A DNA stretch of 64,000 nt from Flagellimonas hadalis (GCF_007785775.2 NZ_VNIK02000001.1:794678-858677); one strand, 5' to 3'; positions 23,506-31,550 are shown, numbered from the stretch's first letter. Notes: generated by a model not told the origin, from the sequence alone. Program-made: numbers and translations.

Positions 23506-24789
23506 TCATAGGCTCACTATCCCTGATTCTTTCAGTGGACCCAATTCATAGACGGCGCCCAAGAGTTCTTTTTTGATTTCCTTGACTTTCTTTTTGTGTC
23601 CGTTTGCCTTGTATATTTCAGCGACGCAGAACAGAATTTCAGGTTCAAAGGTTTGTCCATCGACATGGTTTTCCACCAATTCCAACGCCTGTTCCTTTTC
23701 GCCCCTCTTCAGCAGACTATAGGCCAGCCAACCATAGGTTTCTGGGGTGGGTCTGTTCCTCACTTCCTGTTTGGCCAACTGCAGCGCCCTGTCCATGACA
23801 TCCATATCCAGATAAAAACCCACGTTATAGGCGTTGTACATCTGCCCATAGTCTTCCTGCACCACTCCTTTGTAATAGTTGTCCAAAGACTGTATACGAA
23901 GTGTCTCATCGCCCGTGTATGAAGCTATTTCGGCTTTCAGCAGATGGTATTCGGGCGATTTGTTTCCCTTGATGATGGAGTCCAATATCCGAAGGGCCTC
24001 TTCGCCATTTCGTTCGTGGGAATATACGATCCATGCTATTCCTCTTTTTGCATCGGCATTTTTGGGGTCTATTTGCAACGCTTTCAAATAGAATTGATAA
24101 GATTCCTCAATGCGCCCCGCATGTCCGTACAGATTGGCCAAGTTGGTATAGGACAAGAGCAACTGATTGCTGTCCTTGGAGGATTCCGCCTTCTCACTTG
24201 CCATTTCCATACAACGGATCGCCGCTTGCATATCTCCTTCGTGATCGTTCCATTTTGCCACACGGACCAGATATCCAAAATCGTACTGGTTCCGAATGCT
24301 GTCCAAGTACATTTGCGCCTGCCCATAATTGCCCAGTTCCATATGGATATCGAACAAAAGGTTCTGGGTGGCATTGACACCACCTTTTATTTTAACGGCC
24401 TGGCTGGCCAACTCCAATGCTTCTTTGAAGCGGTGCTGGGAAATATAGTTTCTCGCCAGAGCCCTTAGGTACTCCACTTTTTCAACATTTGCCATCTTCA
24501 CTGCTTTTTTCAAGGATTGTTCCGCTCTCTTCAAATGCTTGATGTCCCCTGTTTCCTGAAAAAAACGGGTATATTCATCGGCCACATACCCCAAGCTCAC
24601 CAATTGTGTGCTGTCCTGCATGATTTGGTGGTCCCAGACCTGAAAATCTTTGGAGGTGGTCTTGACCGGTTCTGTTTTCAAAAATGGGTCATAGTCCTGC
24701 CTGTTCGTTTTGAACCCTTCCTCCTGGATACAGGAAAAAAAGATCAGACCCATGAAAAGCAGACAGAGGTACTTTTTTGTTGTTTCCAT
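23506..24789 (-). CDS. TPR-repeat lipoprotein
   Basis: A protein of about 427 residues with a lipoprotein signal (METTKKYLCLLFMGLIFFSC). The start at 24789 is set by that signal; the frame runs open further upstream without coding character. The mature part is a series of tetratricopeptide-like helical pairs: HLKRAEQSLKKAVKMANVEKVEYLRALARNY (partial quotation of two helices), RFKEALELASQAVKI, NYGQAQMYLDSIRNQY, RIEESYQFYLKALQIDPKNADAKRGI and GEKEQALELVENHVDG. It probably acts as a protein-protein scaffold in the periplasm or at the outer membrane. It converges on the mscS-like gene. A short imperfect hairpin lies in its leader at about 24812-24833. Confidence 0.85.
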   Translation of the reverse strand: METTKKYLCLLFMGLIFFSCIQEEGFKTNRQDYDPFLKTEPVKTTSKDFQVWDHQIMQDSTQLVSLGYVADEYTRFFQETGDIKHLKRAEQSLKKAVKMANVEKVEYLRALARNYISQHRFKEALELASQAVKIKGGVNATQNLLFDIHMELGNYGQAQMYLDSIRNQYDFGYLVRVAKWNDHEGDMQAAIRCMEMASEKAESSKDSNQLLLSYTNLANLYGHAGRIEESYQFYLKALQIDPKNADAKRGIAWIVYSHERNGEEALRILDSIIKGNKSPEYHLLKAEIASYTGDETLRIQSLDNYYKGVVQEDYGQMYNAYNVGFYLDMDVMDRALQLAKQEVRNRPTPETYGWLAYSLLKRGEKEQALELVENHVDGQTFEPEILFCVAEIYKANGHKKKVKEIKKELLGAVYELGPLKESGIVSL

Positions 24790-25130
24790 ATAGTGTTGTT
24801 GTTTTATAAAAGGGAAGGGATTTCTCCCCTCCCTCTCCTTTTCATAGCAATTACTCAGGATTTCCCAACCAAGGGAAAGTTGTAAATAGTGATTCCAACT
24901 GTTGATGGAGCGTCGATATAGTATGCAGCCACCAGTCACAATGGACAGCACTTTTATGCATTTTAATGTTTTTCATTTCTGTTCCTACGCTTATACCTAC
25001 GGAACCCTTTTGGGTTGGGTTTGGAATTGAAGTGTTAAAAAAAACTTAATGAAATTTTAATGCACCGATTCTTCATACTTTCCGATAATTCCCATATTTT
25101 GTTTTACTTTGGAGCTCAAACCATGCATGA
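24790..25130. other. Intergenic region between divergent TPR lipoprotein and LETM1-related genes
   Basis: There are 341 bases with no credible gene. They contain a 9-bp one-mismatch hairpin at 24812-24833 in the leader of the TPR lipoprotein, an AT-rich stretch at about 25030-25065, and a TACTTTGG box at 25105-25112 that could be the -7 element of the gene starting at 25131. Nothing else stands out. Confidence 0.5.
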
Positions 25131-26321
25131 ATGAACCCTTCTGCCTCTGGATGGATCAACAAATTTGGTCATCTTGCCAACAAAGAGAACGCAGGTTTTT
25201 CCGATTTCGAAAGCCTGTACCTGGAGCTCAAGAAGAATGGGTTCGTATATGGGGTACACTTGGACATTGCCCCGTTCATTGAAGTGGAACATACACTGAG
25301 CGAAGACGAGATTGCCAAGATCAACCTGCTCACTGCGCTCTACTATACCTATACTTTTGAAAAGGGGAAAACGGACTTTACCGATTTTGTCAACACGGTT
25401 TTCGAGTATTACAAATCCCTGGACGTGGGGCGGATATCGTTCCTCAACAAAATACTCAGCGGTTCCAAAACCGAGTCGCAGCTCGAAAAACTCATCGACT
25501 CCCGAATATATTTGGGGGGCAACGCCTTCAACCGTGCCTTTGGAAACAGCCTCACCAACTCCTTGCTCTATGTGGATGTGCTCATTTTTATGGTATATCT
25601 GAACGGAAAAGCCGACGTAAAAGGACATGCCCAACTGCTCGAATATGTGACCATCAACATTGCCTACCATGCCCTCAATTCCAAAGAGACCGACGGGAAC
25701 GATGCCAAGCTCATCCAACTTTTGGCCTCATCCCTTACCTATGTCAACCTCGGTGAAACGAAATTCGATGGCTCCTATCTTGATCTTTTGGACAACAAAT
25801 TCACCCGGTTCGAGAAGGACTATTTTTTGGATATGGCCTGCTTGACGATCTGGGAAGACAAGTCACTTGACTACACAGAATCCGATTACATTTTTGGTCT
25901 TGGAAAGGACTTGGGCAAGTCGGAAGAAGAGGTAAAATTGGAGCTGGAATTTGTCAAACATTTCTTTGATGGAAACAAGGAAAAGGTACCTTACCTGAAC
26001 GACAAAAATTTGGCCGTACAGTTCTATGAAGGCATGTCAAAAAATGTGAGCAAACTCATTTTGAGGAACAGCAAAAGACTCAAAAAAGAGTTGACCCAAA
26101 GTCGGGAACTGGTATCACTTTTGTCCAAATCCACCGTCAAAGATCTAAGTGAGGAAGAAAAGAAAAAAGTACAGGAACAATTGGTGGACATTTTTAAAAG
26201 TATTCCGTCATTGGCCATTTTTATGCTGCCCGGCGGAGCCGTTCTTTTGCCTATTTTCATCAAGCTTATCCCCAAGTTGCTCCCCTCTGCTTTTGACGAC
26301 AACAGGGTGGAGGAAGATTGA
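25131..26321 (+). CDS. LETM1-related (biofilm-associated type) protein
   Basis: A 396-residue protein matching the Bacteroidota family named LETM1-related biofilm-associated protein. The N-terminal ~300 residues are alpha-helical with no signal peptide (SGWINKFGHLANKENAGFSDFESLYLELKKNG in the first helices). The C-terminal ~90 residues carry the LETM1-like piece: SKNVSKLILRNSKRLKKELTQSRELVSLL, a VQEQLVDIFKSIPSLAIFMLPGGAVLLPIFIKLIPKLLPSAF hydrophobic helix (quoted over several segments) and an acidic end. In LETM1 the proline-rich helix is the membrane-anchoring part, so this protein is probably attached to the inner membrane by its C-terminus. An earlier ATG at 25123 hits a stop at once, so 25131 is the first usable start in this frame. 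Confidence 0.85.
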   Translation: MNPSASGWINKFGHLANKENAGFSDFESLYLELKKNGFVYGVHLDIAPFIEVEHTLSEDEIAKINLLTALYYTYTFEKGKTDFTDFVNTVFEYYKSLDVGRISFLNKILSGSKTESQLEKLIDSRIYLGGNAFNRAFGNSLTNSLLYVDVLIFMVYLNGKADVKGHAQLLEYVTINIAYHALNSKETDGNDAKLIQLLASSLTYVNLGETKFDGSYLDLLDNKFTRFEKDYFLDMACLTIWEDKSLDYTESDYIFGLGKDLGKSEEEVKLELEFVKHFFDGNKEKVPYLNDKNLAVQFYEGMSKNVSKLILRNSKRLKKELTQSRELVSLLSKSTVKDLSEEEKKKVQEQLVDIFKSIPSLAIFMLPGGAVLLPIFIKLIPKLLPSAFDDNRVEED

Positions 26322-26334
26322 CTCTTTTTCAGCA

Positions 26335-26372
26335 AAAAAGCCACTATAAGAAAAATTTATAGTAGCTTTTAA
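26335..26372. terminator. Bidirectional terminator between LETM1-related and LytTR genes
   Basis: An A-rich/T-rich inverted repeat (AAAAAGC-ACTATA / TATAGT-GCTTTT with one mismatch) lies between convergent genes. The minus-strand side has the better T tract (TTTTTTG), so it mainly ends the LytTR regulator transcript. Confidence 0.7.
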
Positions 26373-26412
26373 ATTATATTTAACATTTTGGTAATCAATT
26401 TTTTGAATTAAT

Positions 26413-27168
26413 CTACTCCAACCATAACTTAAAGTCCTTTACCCGCTCCCTGCTCACGATGATTTCTTGCTCATTGAAGCGTTTCAACTTGATCTGGAGC
26501 CTTGAATTTGTATAGGAAATGATGTCCCCGATGTGGTTGATGTTCACATAAAACTTGCGGCTTATCCGGAAAAAAACTTTGGGTGAGAGCTCCTCTTCCA
26601 ACTGTTCCAAAGTGGTGTCCAAAAGGTAATTCCTGCCGTCCGAAGTGGCCGCATAGGTACCCTTGTTCTCACTGTAAAAACATTCCACCTCATCGGCATT
26701 GATGATCTTGAGGTGCTGCCCCACTTTTACGGTAAAGCGTTTTTTGTATTCCCGTTCCAGGGGGTTCACCAATAGGTTTTTGATGTCGTTGAAATCGACC
26801 GAAATTTTCCTGCTCTCCGGCTTGAAGTTCCTGTACTTTTTCACGGCACTTTCCAACTCTTCATCATCTATGGGTTTCAACAAATAATCGATGCTGTTCA
26901 ACTTGAATGCCTGGAGCGCATATTCATCATAGGCGGTGGTGAAAATGATGGCACTCTTCACATCGACCACATCAAAAATCTCGAAGGAAAGACCATCGGA
27001 CAATTGGATGTCCAAAAAGATAAGATCGGGGTGGGGGTTGTTCTGGAACCACTCGATGGATTCGTCCACCGAATGGAGCATGGTGGAAACTTCCAGGTCC
27101 AAGTCTGCCAATAATCTGGCCAACCTTCTTGCGGCCGGTTTTTCATCCTCAATGATGATCACGTTCAT
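26413..27168 (-). CDS. LytTR-family response regulator
   Basis: A 251-residue response regulator. Residues 1-~120 are a receiver domain with acidic pocket IIIEDE, phospho-acceptor Asp53 in LIFLDIQLSD, Thr in IIFTTAYDEYA and Lys in YLLKPIDD. Residues ~145-251 are a LytTR DNA-binding domain (FTVKVGQHLKIINADEVECFYSE, then FFRISRKFYVNINHIGDIISY). It is the last gene of the minus-strand locus that starts with a TPR-like protein and a LytS-type kinase with its own 2TM domain, and contains four 2TM proteins between kinase and regulator. It is the obvious partner of that kinase. Confidence 0.95.
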   Translation of the reverse strand: MNVIIIEDEKPAARRLARLLADLDLEVSTMLHSVDESIEWFQNNPHPDLIFLDIQLSDGLSFEIFDVVDVKSAIIFTTAYDEYALQAFKLNSIDYLLKPIDDEELESAVKKYRNFKPESRKISVDFNDIKNLLVNPLEREYKKRFTVKVGQHLKIINADEVECFYSENKGTYAATSDGRNYLLDTTLEQLEEELSPKVFFRISRKFYVNINHIGDIISYTNSRLQIKLKRFNEQEIIVSRERVKDFKLWLE

Positions 27169-27234
27169 GGTAGTTCGGTTTTGGTTGTATGGTTTTTGAT
27201 ATCGTTCTGTTTATGCATTTTGAACAATGCCCGT

Positions 27235-27573
27235 TCATTTGTATCTGTCCATTTCATTCCTGTCCTCGTCCATATATTTTTGGATCTGGCGTTCCTCCCA
27301 TTTTTTGAAGAACGGGAATTTCCCTCGATAAACAATTATCGCATGCACAAGCAATATAATTCCCCATATGGCAATATTGGCATTGACCCAGTCAAAATAA
27401 TAGGTCTCCGTTGGGAAACCTTCCGGCATGAAGGGGTGCAATACCCCACTTTGGAGCAGGAACAGAAATCCATTCACAGCGATAAAGATCAGTATGTGCC
27501 TGTAAAAACCCTTCAGCTCCTTGATCCGCTTGTTGGCTCTTTCCAGGCTTGTTCCACTTTGGTCCATGGTCAT
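27235..27573 (-). CDS. 2TM domain-containing protein (fourth in array)
   Basis: A 112-residue membrane protein of the 2TM family: an N-terminal charged helix (ERANKRIKELKGFYRH), two transmembrane helices (ILIFIAVNGFLFLL; NANIAIWGIILLVHAIIVY) and a C-terminal amphipathic tail (FFKKWEERQIQKYMDED). The ATG at 27573 overlaps the preceding stop (ATGA); an ATG two codons on would start MDQSGTS. It is the most divergent of the four copies, with a longer inter-helix loop (HPFMPEGFPTETYYFD). The 2TM domain is repeatedly found with LytTR systems and is also fused to the kinase here, so a sensing or kinase-modulating role is likely but unproven. Confidence 0.88.
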   Translation of the reverse strand: MTMDQSGTSLERANKRIKELKGFYRHILIFIAVNGFLFLLQSGVLHPFMPEGFPTETYYFDWVNANIAIWGIILLVHAIIVYRGKFPFFKKWEERQIQKYMDEDRNEMDRYK

Positions 27574-27881
27574 TTGTATTTGTCCATTTCCTTTTTATCC
27601 TCGTCCATGTACTTCTGGATCATGCGTTGTTCCCAATTCTTCCCCAACATCGGGTTGAACCCGAACACATACACGGCATGGAACGCCATACCCAATCCCC
27701 ATGAGAACAGGGTGACAAAATGGGGCCATTGCCAAAAATTGTCCGTTCTAAGATACACATTCACCAAAATAAATGCATTGACCACAATATAGATCGCCAA
27801 GTGAATGTAGAACCCCTTAAGTTCCTCTACCCGCTTCTTGGCCCGTTTGTACTTGTCTGTCTTGATGTCTTCCATGATCAT
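27570..27881 (-). CDS. 2TM domain-containing protein (third in array)
   Basis: A protein of about 103 residues with the 2TM architecture: KYKRAKKRVEELKGFYIHL, two transmembrane helices (AIYIVVNAFILVNVYL; FVTLFSWGLGMAFHAVYVF), the FNPMLGKNWEQRMIQKYMDED tail. Three in-frame ATGs occur within 15 bases (27887, 27881, 27875); 27881 is chosen because it makes an ATGA overlap with the previous stop, although 27875 gives an N-terminus (MEDIK) more like the sister proteins. Overlaps on both sides indicate strict co-translation of the array. Confidence 0.88.
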   Translation of the reverse strand: MIMEDIKTDKYKRAKKRVEELKGFYIHLAIYIVVNAFILVNVYLRTDNFWQWPHFVTLFSWGLGMAFHAVYVFGFNPMLGKNWEQRMIQKYMDEDKKEMDKYK

Positions 27882-28180
27882 TTCCATTTTTGGGTTTTGT
27901 CGTCCTCGTTCATAAACTCCTCAATCTTACGCTGCTCCCATTGTTTTCCAAAAAATGGGTTAAGGTCGAAGGTCTTCAGGGCGTGAAAAATGATTCCGAT
28001 GCCCCAGCCAAATGCGGCCCAAAGGAACCACATGTATCCAAATCCTGTAGTGAAGTAGTTGACCAGTGCCAGACCGGATATGACCACGATGTAGGAGAAA
28101 AGGTTGCCGTAGAACTTTTTAAGTTCCTCCACCCTTTCCTTGGCCCTGATGTACTTGCTCTGTTTGTCAAAATTTTCCAT
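27878..28180 (-). CDS. 2TM domain-containing protein (second in array)
   Basis: A 100-residue membrane protein with the family pattern: YIRAKERVEELKKFYGNLF, transmembrane helices SYIVVISGLALVNYF and WFLWAAFGWGIGIIFHAL, and the tail LNPFFGKQWEQRKIEEFMNEDD. The start at 28180 (MENFDKQSKY) agrees with the N-termini of its sisters; the open frame extends 14 codons upstream without family similarity. A gap of 44 bases separates it from the first array member, while its end overlaps the third. Confidence 0.9.
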   Translation of the reverse strand: MENFDKQSKYIRAKERVEELKKFYGNLFSYIVVISGLALVNYFTTGFGYMWFLWAAFGWGIGIIFHALKTFDLNPFFGKQWEQRKIEEFMNEDDKTQKWK

Positions 28181-28224
28181 AGTGTTGTTTTTTAACGGAA
28201 TGTGACAGTTAAATATACTCATTG

Positions 28225-28503
28225 TTAAAATTCTTTGTTGTCCATTAACTCCCTGATCTTACGCTCTTCCCATTCTTTTCCAAAAATGGGGTTGTAGCCA
28301 TGGGAGGTCATCCAGAGGCTCACAAGTCCTATTCCCCATCCCACGGTCGGGAAAATGGCCCAAAGGAAATCCGTTGTCCTAGAGTTGAGCCACCACAGAA
28401 ATGGGATAACGAGACAGTAGGACACCAGGCTATAGTAAAAAGATTTCAGGTCCTCCACTCGCCTCTTGGCCCTGTCATAACTGTATTGTCTTGAATCTTC
28501 CAT
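28225..28503 (-). CDS. 2TM domain-containing protein (first in array)
   Basis: A 92-residue membrane protein nearly superposable on the C-terminal domain of the adjacent histidine kinase. It shares SYCLVIPFLWWLNSRTTDFLW with the kinase's AYCIVIPFLWWLNSRTTDFLW (19-21 residue segments), and both continue AIFPT(V/L)GWG and end with WEERKIRELM. This points to a recent duplication or gene conversion between a domain of the kinase and this stand-alone gene. Its leader, about 100 bases downstream of the 14-copy heptamer array, contains AATCAAAAAAC before the ATG. Confidence 0.9.
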   Translation of the reverse strand: MEDSRQYSYDRAKRRVEDLKSFYYSLVSYCLVIPFLWWLNSRTTDFLWAIFPTVGWGIGLVSLWMTSHGYNPIFGKEWEERKIRELMDNKEF

Positions 28504-28601
28504 TGTTCGATTGTTTTTTGATTACACTGTAAAATTCGCAATACGCCTCGAGGAGTGAAAAAGTAGTTTCCTGGACTGTTGTTTTTGGGGGATGAACTGT
28601 G

Positions 28602-28702
28602 GGGTCTAGGGTCTAGGGTCTAGGGTCTAGGGTCTAGGGTCTAGGGTCTAGGGTCTAGGGTCTAGGGTCTAGGGTCTAGGGTCTAGGGTCTAGGGTCTAG
28701 GG
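28602..28702. repeat. Perfect (GGGTCTA)14 tandem array, telomere-like
   Basis: Fourteen perfect copies of GGGTCTA span 28602-28699, followed by GGG to 28702. It lies between the kinase gene (stop at 28789) and the first 2TM gene (start 28503), both on the minus strand. The + strand has 15 GGG tracts with 4-base TCTA loops, an ideal G-quadruplex pattern. Such an array contains 14 CTAG tetramers, which are rare in most bacterial DNA. Copy number could vary by slippage. The unit read as TCTAGGG resembles the TCTTGNN heptamers flanking the bIVP genes. Confidence 0.95.
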
Positions 28703-28788
28703 AAAATACAAAATTGGAAGAAACGAACTTGTTCTTGACATTTTAGTTGAACTTGAGCTTGAAATTGGACCTCCCCTTTAATCCTTCC

Positions 28789-30117
28789 TCAAAAATCGTC
28801 CTTTTCCATGAGTTCCCGAATCTTTCGTTCCTCCCACCGCTTGCCCCAAAGTGGATTGTAGCCAAAGGCTTCCATGCCGTGCATCAACACGCCAAAGCCC
28901 CACCCCAAGGTCGGGAAGATGGCCCAGAGGAAATCCGTCGTCCTGGAGTTGAGCCACCACAGAAAGGGGATGACGATACAGTATGCGGTCAGGTTGCCAT
29001 AAAAGTCCTTAATGGCCTTTACCCGCTCCTTGGCCTTGATGTAGCGTTTTTCCTCAATATAGCTTTGCTGGGTCTCCACCACGGAGAACTCTTGGGTGAG
29101 CATGGGCAATTCCACACTGAAGTCCGAAACCGTTTTGTTGATGACCACCCCACGGTCGGTCAGGATATTGTAGCGCTGCTTGATGTTCTGCAATCCCACC
29201 CCACTGCTTTTGTTCACCACTTGTTTTTCTTGGAGATTGTTGCTCACCACCAGCATGGATCCTTTTTCGAACACCTTGATGTGCAACGGTCTGGATGCCT
29301 TGACCACATTGTGCTTCACCGCATTTTCCAACAGGAGTTGCAATGACAAAGGGACAATTTTTGCATCGGGCACAGAGCACTTTTCAGGAATATCAAAGAC
29401 AATACTGTCTTCAAAACGCATCTTCAACAGCCCCACATAGGTCTTGGCAAAATTGAGCTCCTCGTCCACCGTCACCAAATCCTTGTTCTTCTGCTCCAAG
29501 ACATATCGGTACACTTTGGACAGCGAGGTGGTGAATTTCTGGGCCTGCTTTGGATCTTCCTCTATCAGGCTTGTGAGCACATTCAGGCTATTGAACAAGA
29601 AATGGGGGTCCAATTGGTTCTTAAGCGCATCGAAACGCGCCGAGGCCGTACCCGCTATGATTTTCTGCTCCTTTACCTGTTTCTCTTTGTAATATTTGTA
29701 GTAGTAGGCGGCATAGAACAAAATGGCCACGACCATGGAAATCAAAAAAGAGGTCAAATAATATTGTGGGCGTTCCCCAAAAAGAAATTGGTCCAACGGC
29801 ACTTTATGGACCAACACCCGAACCACCAACCGGGAAAGAAAAATACCCAAAATGGAGGCGGTTATGTTTCCAGCCAAGCCATAGGCAATGTACTTTCGGG
29901 TGAACAGTTCCTTGCCGTATTTCCGCATCAACAGGATGAAAGAACATGCATTGCACAGGTAAATGATGATGGAAAAGAGCATGGTCTCCAAAAAATCGTC
30001 CCAAAGTTCTCCTGCACTAAAATCCCAGCCATTCACAAAATAGATAATGAGGAAGACCACATAAATGGCCATCCCCACTAAAATGGATTTGAAAAGTTCC
30101 TTGAAAAAGAGTTTCAT
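28789..30117 (-). CDS. LytS-type sensor histidine kinase with C-terminal 2TM domain
   Basis: A 442-residue membrane kinase. About four transmembrane segments lie in residues 1-145 (SILVGMAIYVVFLIIYF, TMLFSIIIYLCNACSFILL, YIAYGLAGNITASILGIFL, FLISMVVAILFYAAYY). The His_kinase dimerisation motif ALKNQLDPHFLFNSLNVLTSL carries phospho-acceptor His172. An HATPase-like part follows (LLLENAVKHNV, GVGLQNIKQRY). Residues ~350-442 are a complete 2TM domain (EEKRYIKAKERVKAIKDFYGN ... WEERKIRELMEKDDF) that closely matches the first stand-alone 2TM protein downstream. The kinase therefore carries its own copy of the same domain. The upstream TPR-like gene ends 6 bases before its start. The partner is the LytTR regulator at 26413. 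Confidence 0.93.
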   Translation of the reverse strand: MKLFFKELFKSILVGMAIYVVFLIIYFVNGWDFSAGELWDDFLETMLFSIIIYLCNACSFILLMRKYGKELFTRKYIAYGLAGNITASILGIFLSRLVVRVLVHKVPLDQFLFGERPQYYLTSFLISMVVAILFYAAYYYKYYKEKQVKEQKIIAGTASARFDALKNQLDPHFLFNSLNVLTSLIEEDPKQAQKFTTSLSKVYRYVLEQKNKDLVTVDEELNFAKTYVGLLKMRFEDSIVFDIPEKCSVPDAKIVPLSLQLLLENAVKHNVVKASRPLHIKVFEKGSMLVVSNNLQEKQVVNKSSGVGLQNIKQRYNILTDRGVVINKTVSDFSVELPMLTQEFSVVETQQSYIEEKRYIKAKERVKAIKDFYGNLTAYCIVIPFLWWLNSRTTDFLWAIFPTLGWGFGVLMHGMEAFGYNPLWGKRWEERKIRELMEKDDF

Positions 30118-30123
30118 CCGATC

Positions 30124-30744
30124 TTATTTACAACTTGCCAAAACCTCCTCTGCCCTTTCCTTGCCCCAAGAAGGGTAAAACGGGGTTTCGGATTTAAAGG
30201 TAGCAAAAAGTTCCAACGCCTTTTCCACATCCTTGCAATACGGGGCCGTATCCTTTCCAAAATACCGGGCCGCACCCATGTCCCATTCCGCCTTTGATAG
30301 TACGACCCTAGGGTTGTCCGGGGCCAGTTCCATTGCCGTTTGGTAGAGTTGGACGTTCTTTTGGGACATCGTCATGCCGTAGGTGGCACCATCAAAAGCG
30401 ATCCAAGCCGTATTGATGAGCGCTTCCTGGATCAAAATCTCCGGATTGTCCGGCGAAATGGCCTTTGCCACGTCCAAGAATTCCTTGGCCTTTTCCAACT
30501 GCACAGTCAACTTTTTCTCATCCTTTTCGCCAAAAGAGATGACCGTGTTGACCTGCGAAGCATAGTAATAGGGCAACCAATTGTCGGGTTCTGCCGTGGC
30601 TATCCGCTCAAAGAGATTGGAGGCCTCCCCCGTTTGTCCGCTCTCCCACAATTGGAAAGCCTTTTCCATTCCTTTGGTGTAACGGTCCTGTGCGCTGGCC
30701 GTAAAAATTACAAGAAGTACAAATAAAGAAGTTAGTTTTCTCAT
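30124..30744 (-). CDS. Exported TPR-like protein, first gene of the 2TM locus
   Basis: A protein of about 206 residues with signal peptide MRKLTSLFVLLVIFTASAQ; the start at 30744 is set by it. The mature protein is helical with TPR-like units (YTKGMEKAFQLWESGQTGEASNLFERIATAEPDNWLPYYYASQVNTV over two units, LEKAKEFLDVAKAISPDNPEI, AMELAPDNPRVVLSKAEWDMGA). It ends 6 bases before the kinase start, so the two are co-transcribed; it may be a periplasmic accessory to sensing. Its leader has AATCAAAAAACG before the ATG. Confidence 0.85.
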   Translation of the reverse strand: MRKLTSLFVLLVIFTASAQDRYTKGMEKAFQLWESGQTGEASNLFERIATAEPDNWLPYYYASQVNTVISFGEKDEKKLTVQLEKAKEFLDVAKAISPDNPEILIQEALINTAWIAFDGATYGMTMSQKNVQLYQTAMELAPDNPRVVLSKAEWDMGAARYFGKDTAPYCKDVEKALELFATFKSETPFYPSWGKERAEEVLASCK

Positions 30745-30941
30745 GACTGTCGTTTTTTGATTCCCGTATTGGGCATCCATTATTGATTGTTTGTGATTAT
30801 CGTGCCACAAAAGTGCACCAACGGAGCCGGCAAGGAAAAGAAGGTTTACCGAACTGTGGTTTTTAAGGGATGAATTGAAAAACCAAACCACATGGGCAGT
30901 ATTTCATACTTTAGCAGAAAGAAGAACAATCCCTAAAATAT

Positions 30942-31550
30942 ATGTACACCCCGCCTCACTATCAAAACAACGACATTGCAGAGATCAAGGATTTCTTGGT
31001 CCAAAACAGTTTTGGCATTCTCATCAATATCATCGACAACAAACCTTGGGGCACCCACATCCCTTTGGAACTGGAAACGGATGGAAATGGGCATGATGTC
31101 TTGGTTGGGCATATCGCAAAGGCCAATCCGCAATGGAAGGGTTTTGATGAAGAAGCGGAAGTGCTTTGCATCTTCAACGGGCCGCATGCCTATGTTTCCT
31201 CTTCATGGTACAAGGAAGAGGAAGTCCCCACCTGGAACTACATCGCCGTGCACGTCTATGGCAAATTGAAGGTCTTGAGTGAAGCGGAGACTATGCAATC
31301 CATGCACCGATTGGTGGAAAAATACGAGCATGACTCCAAGGACCCCATATCGCTGAAAAATATGTCGGTAAAAACCCTTCGACAGGTAAAAGGAGTGGTC
31401 GGCTTCCAAATCCAGATTACGGACATCCAAGCGACTTACAAGCTTTCCCAGACTCGTGTGGAAGACCACCCCAAAATCATTTCCGAACTTGGCGAAAGGG
31501 ATGCCGGGAGCAAGGCCATTGCCCAAAAAATGGACGCTAAAAACTCTTAG
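30942..31550 (+). CDS. PaiB-like FMN-binding negative transcriptional regulator
   Basis: A 202-residue cytoplasmic protein with the PaiB signature: MYTPPHYQNNDIAEIKDFL at the start, SFGILINI, WGTHIPLEL, GHIAKANPQWK, FNGPHAYVSSSWY and the C-terminal RVEDHPKIISEL. The family has a flavin-reductase-like split-barrel fold and is named after Bacillus subtilis PaiB, which represses sporulation and protease genes; the role in Bacteroidota is unclear. It starts divergently from the TPR/kinase locus and converges on the PorP/SprF-like gene with only 3 bases between stops. Confidence 0.92.
   Translation: MYTPPHYQNNDIAEIKDFLVQNSFGILINIIDNKPWGTHIPLELETDGNGHDVLVGHIAKANPQWKGFDEEAEVLCIFNGPHAYVSSSWYKEEEVPTWNYIAVHVYGKLKVLSEAETMQSMHRLVEKYEHDSKDPISLKNMSVKTLRQVKGVVGFQIQITDIQATYKLSQTRVEDHPKIISELGERDAGSKAIAQKMDAKNS

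Noticed and set aside
28602-28702. Telomere or CRISPR interpretation of the GGGTCTA array
   Set aside because: The array is internal to the chromosome with genes on both sides, has no spacers between units and no cas genes nearby.
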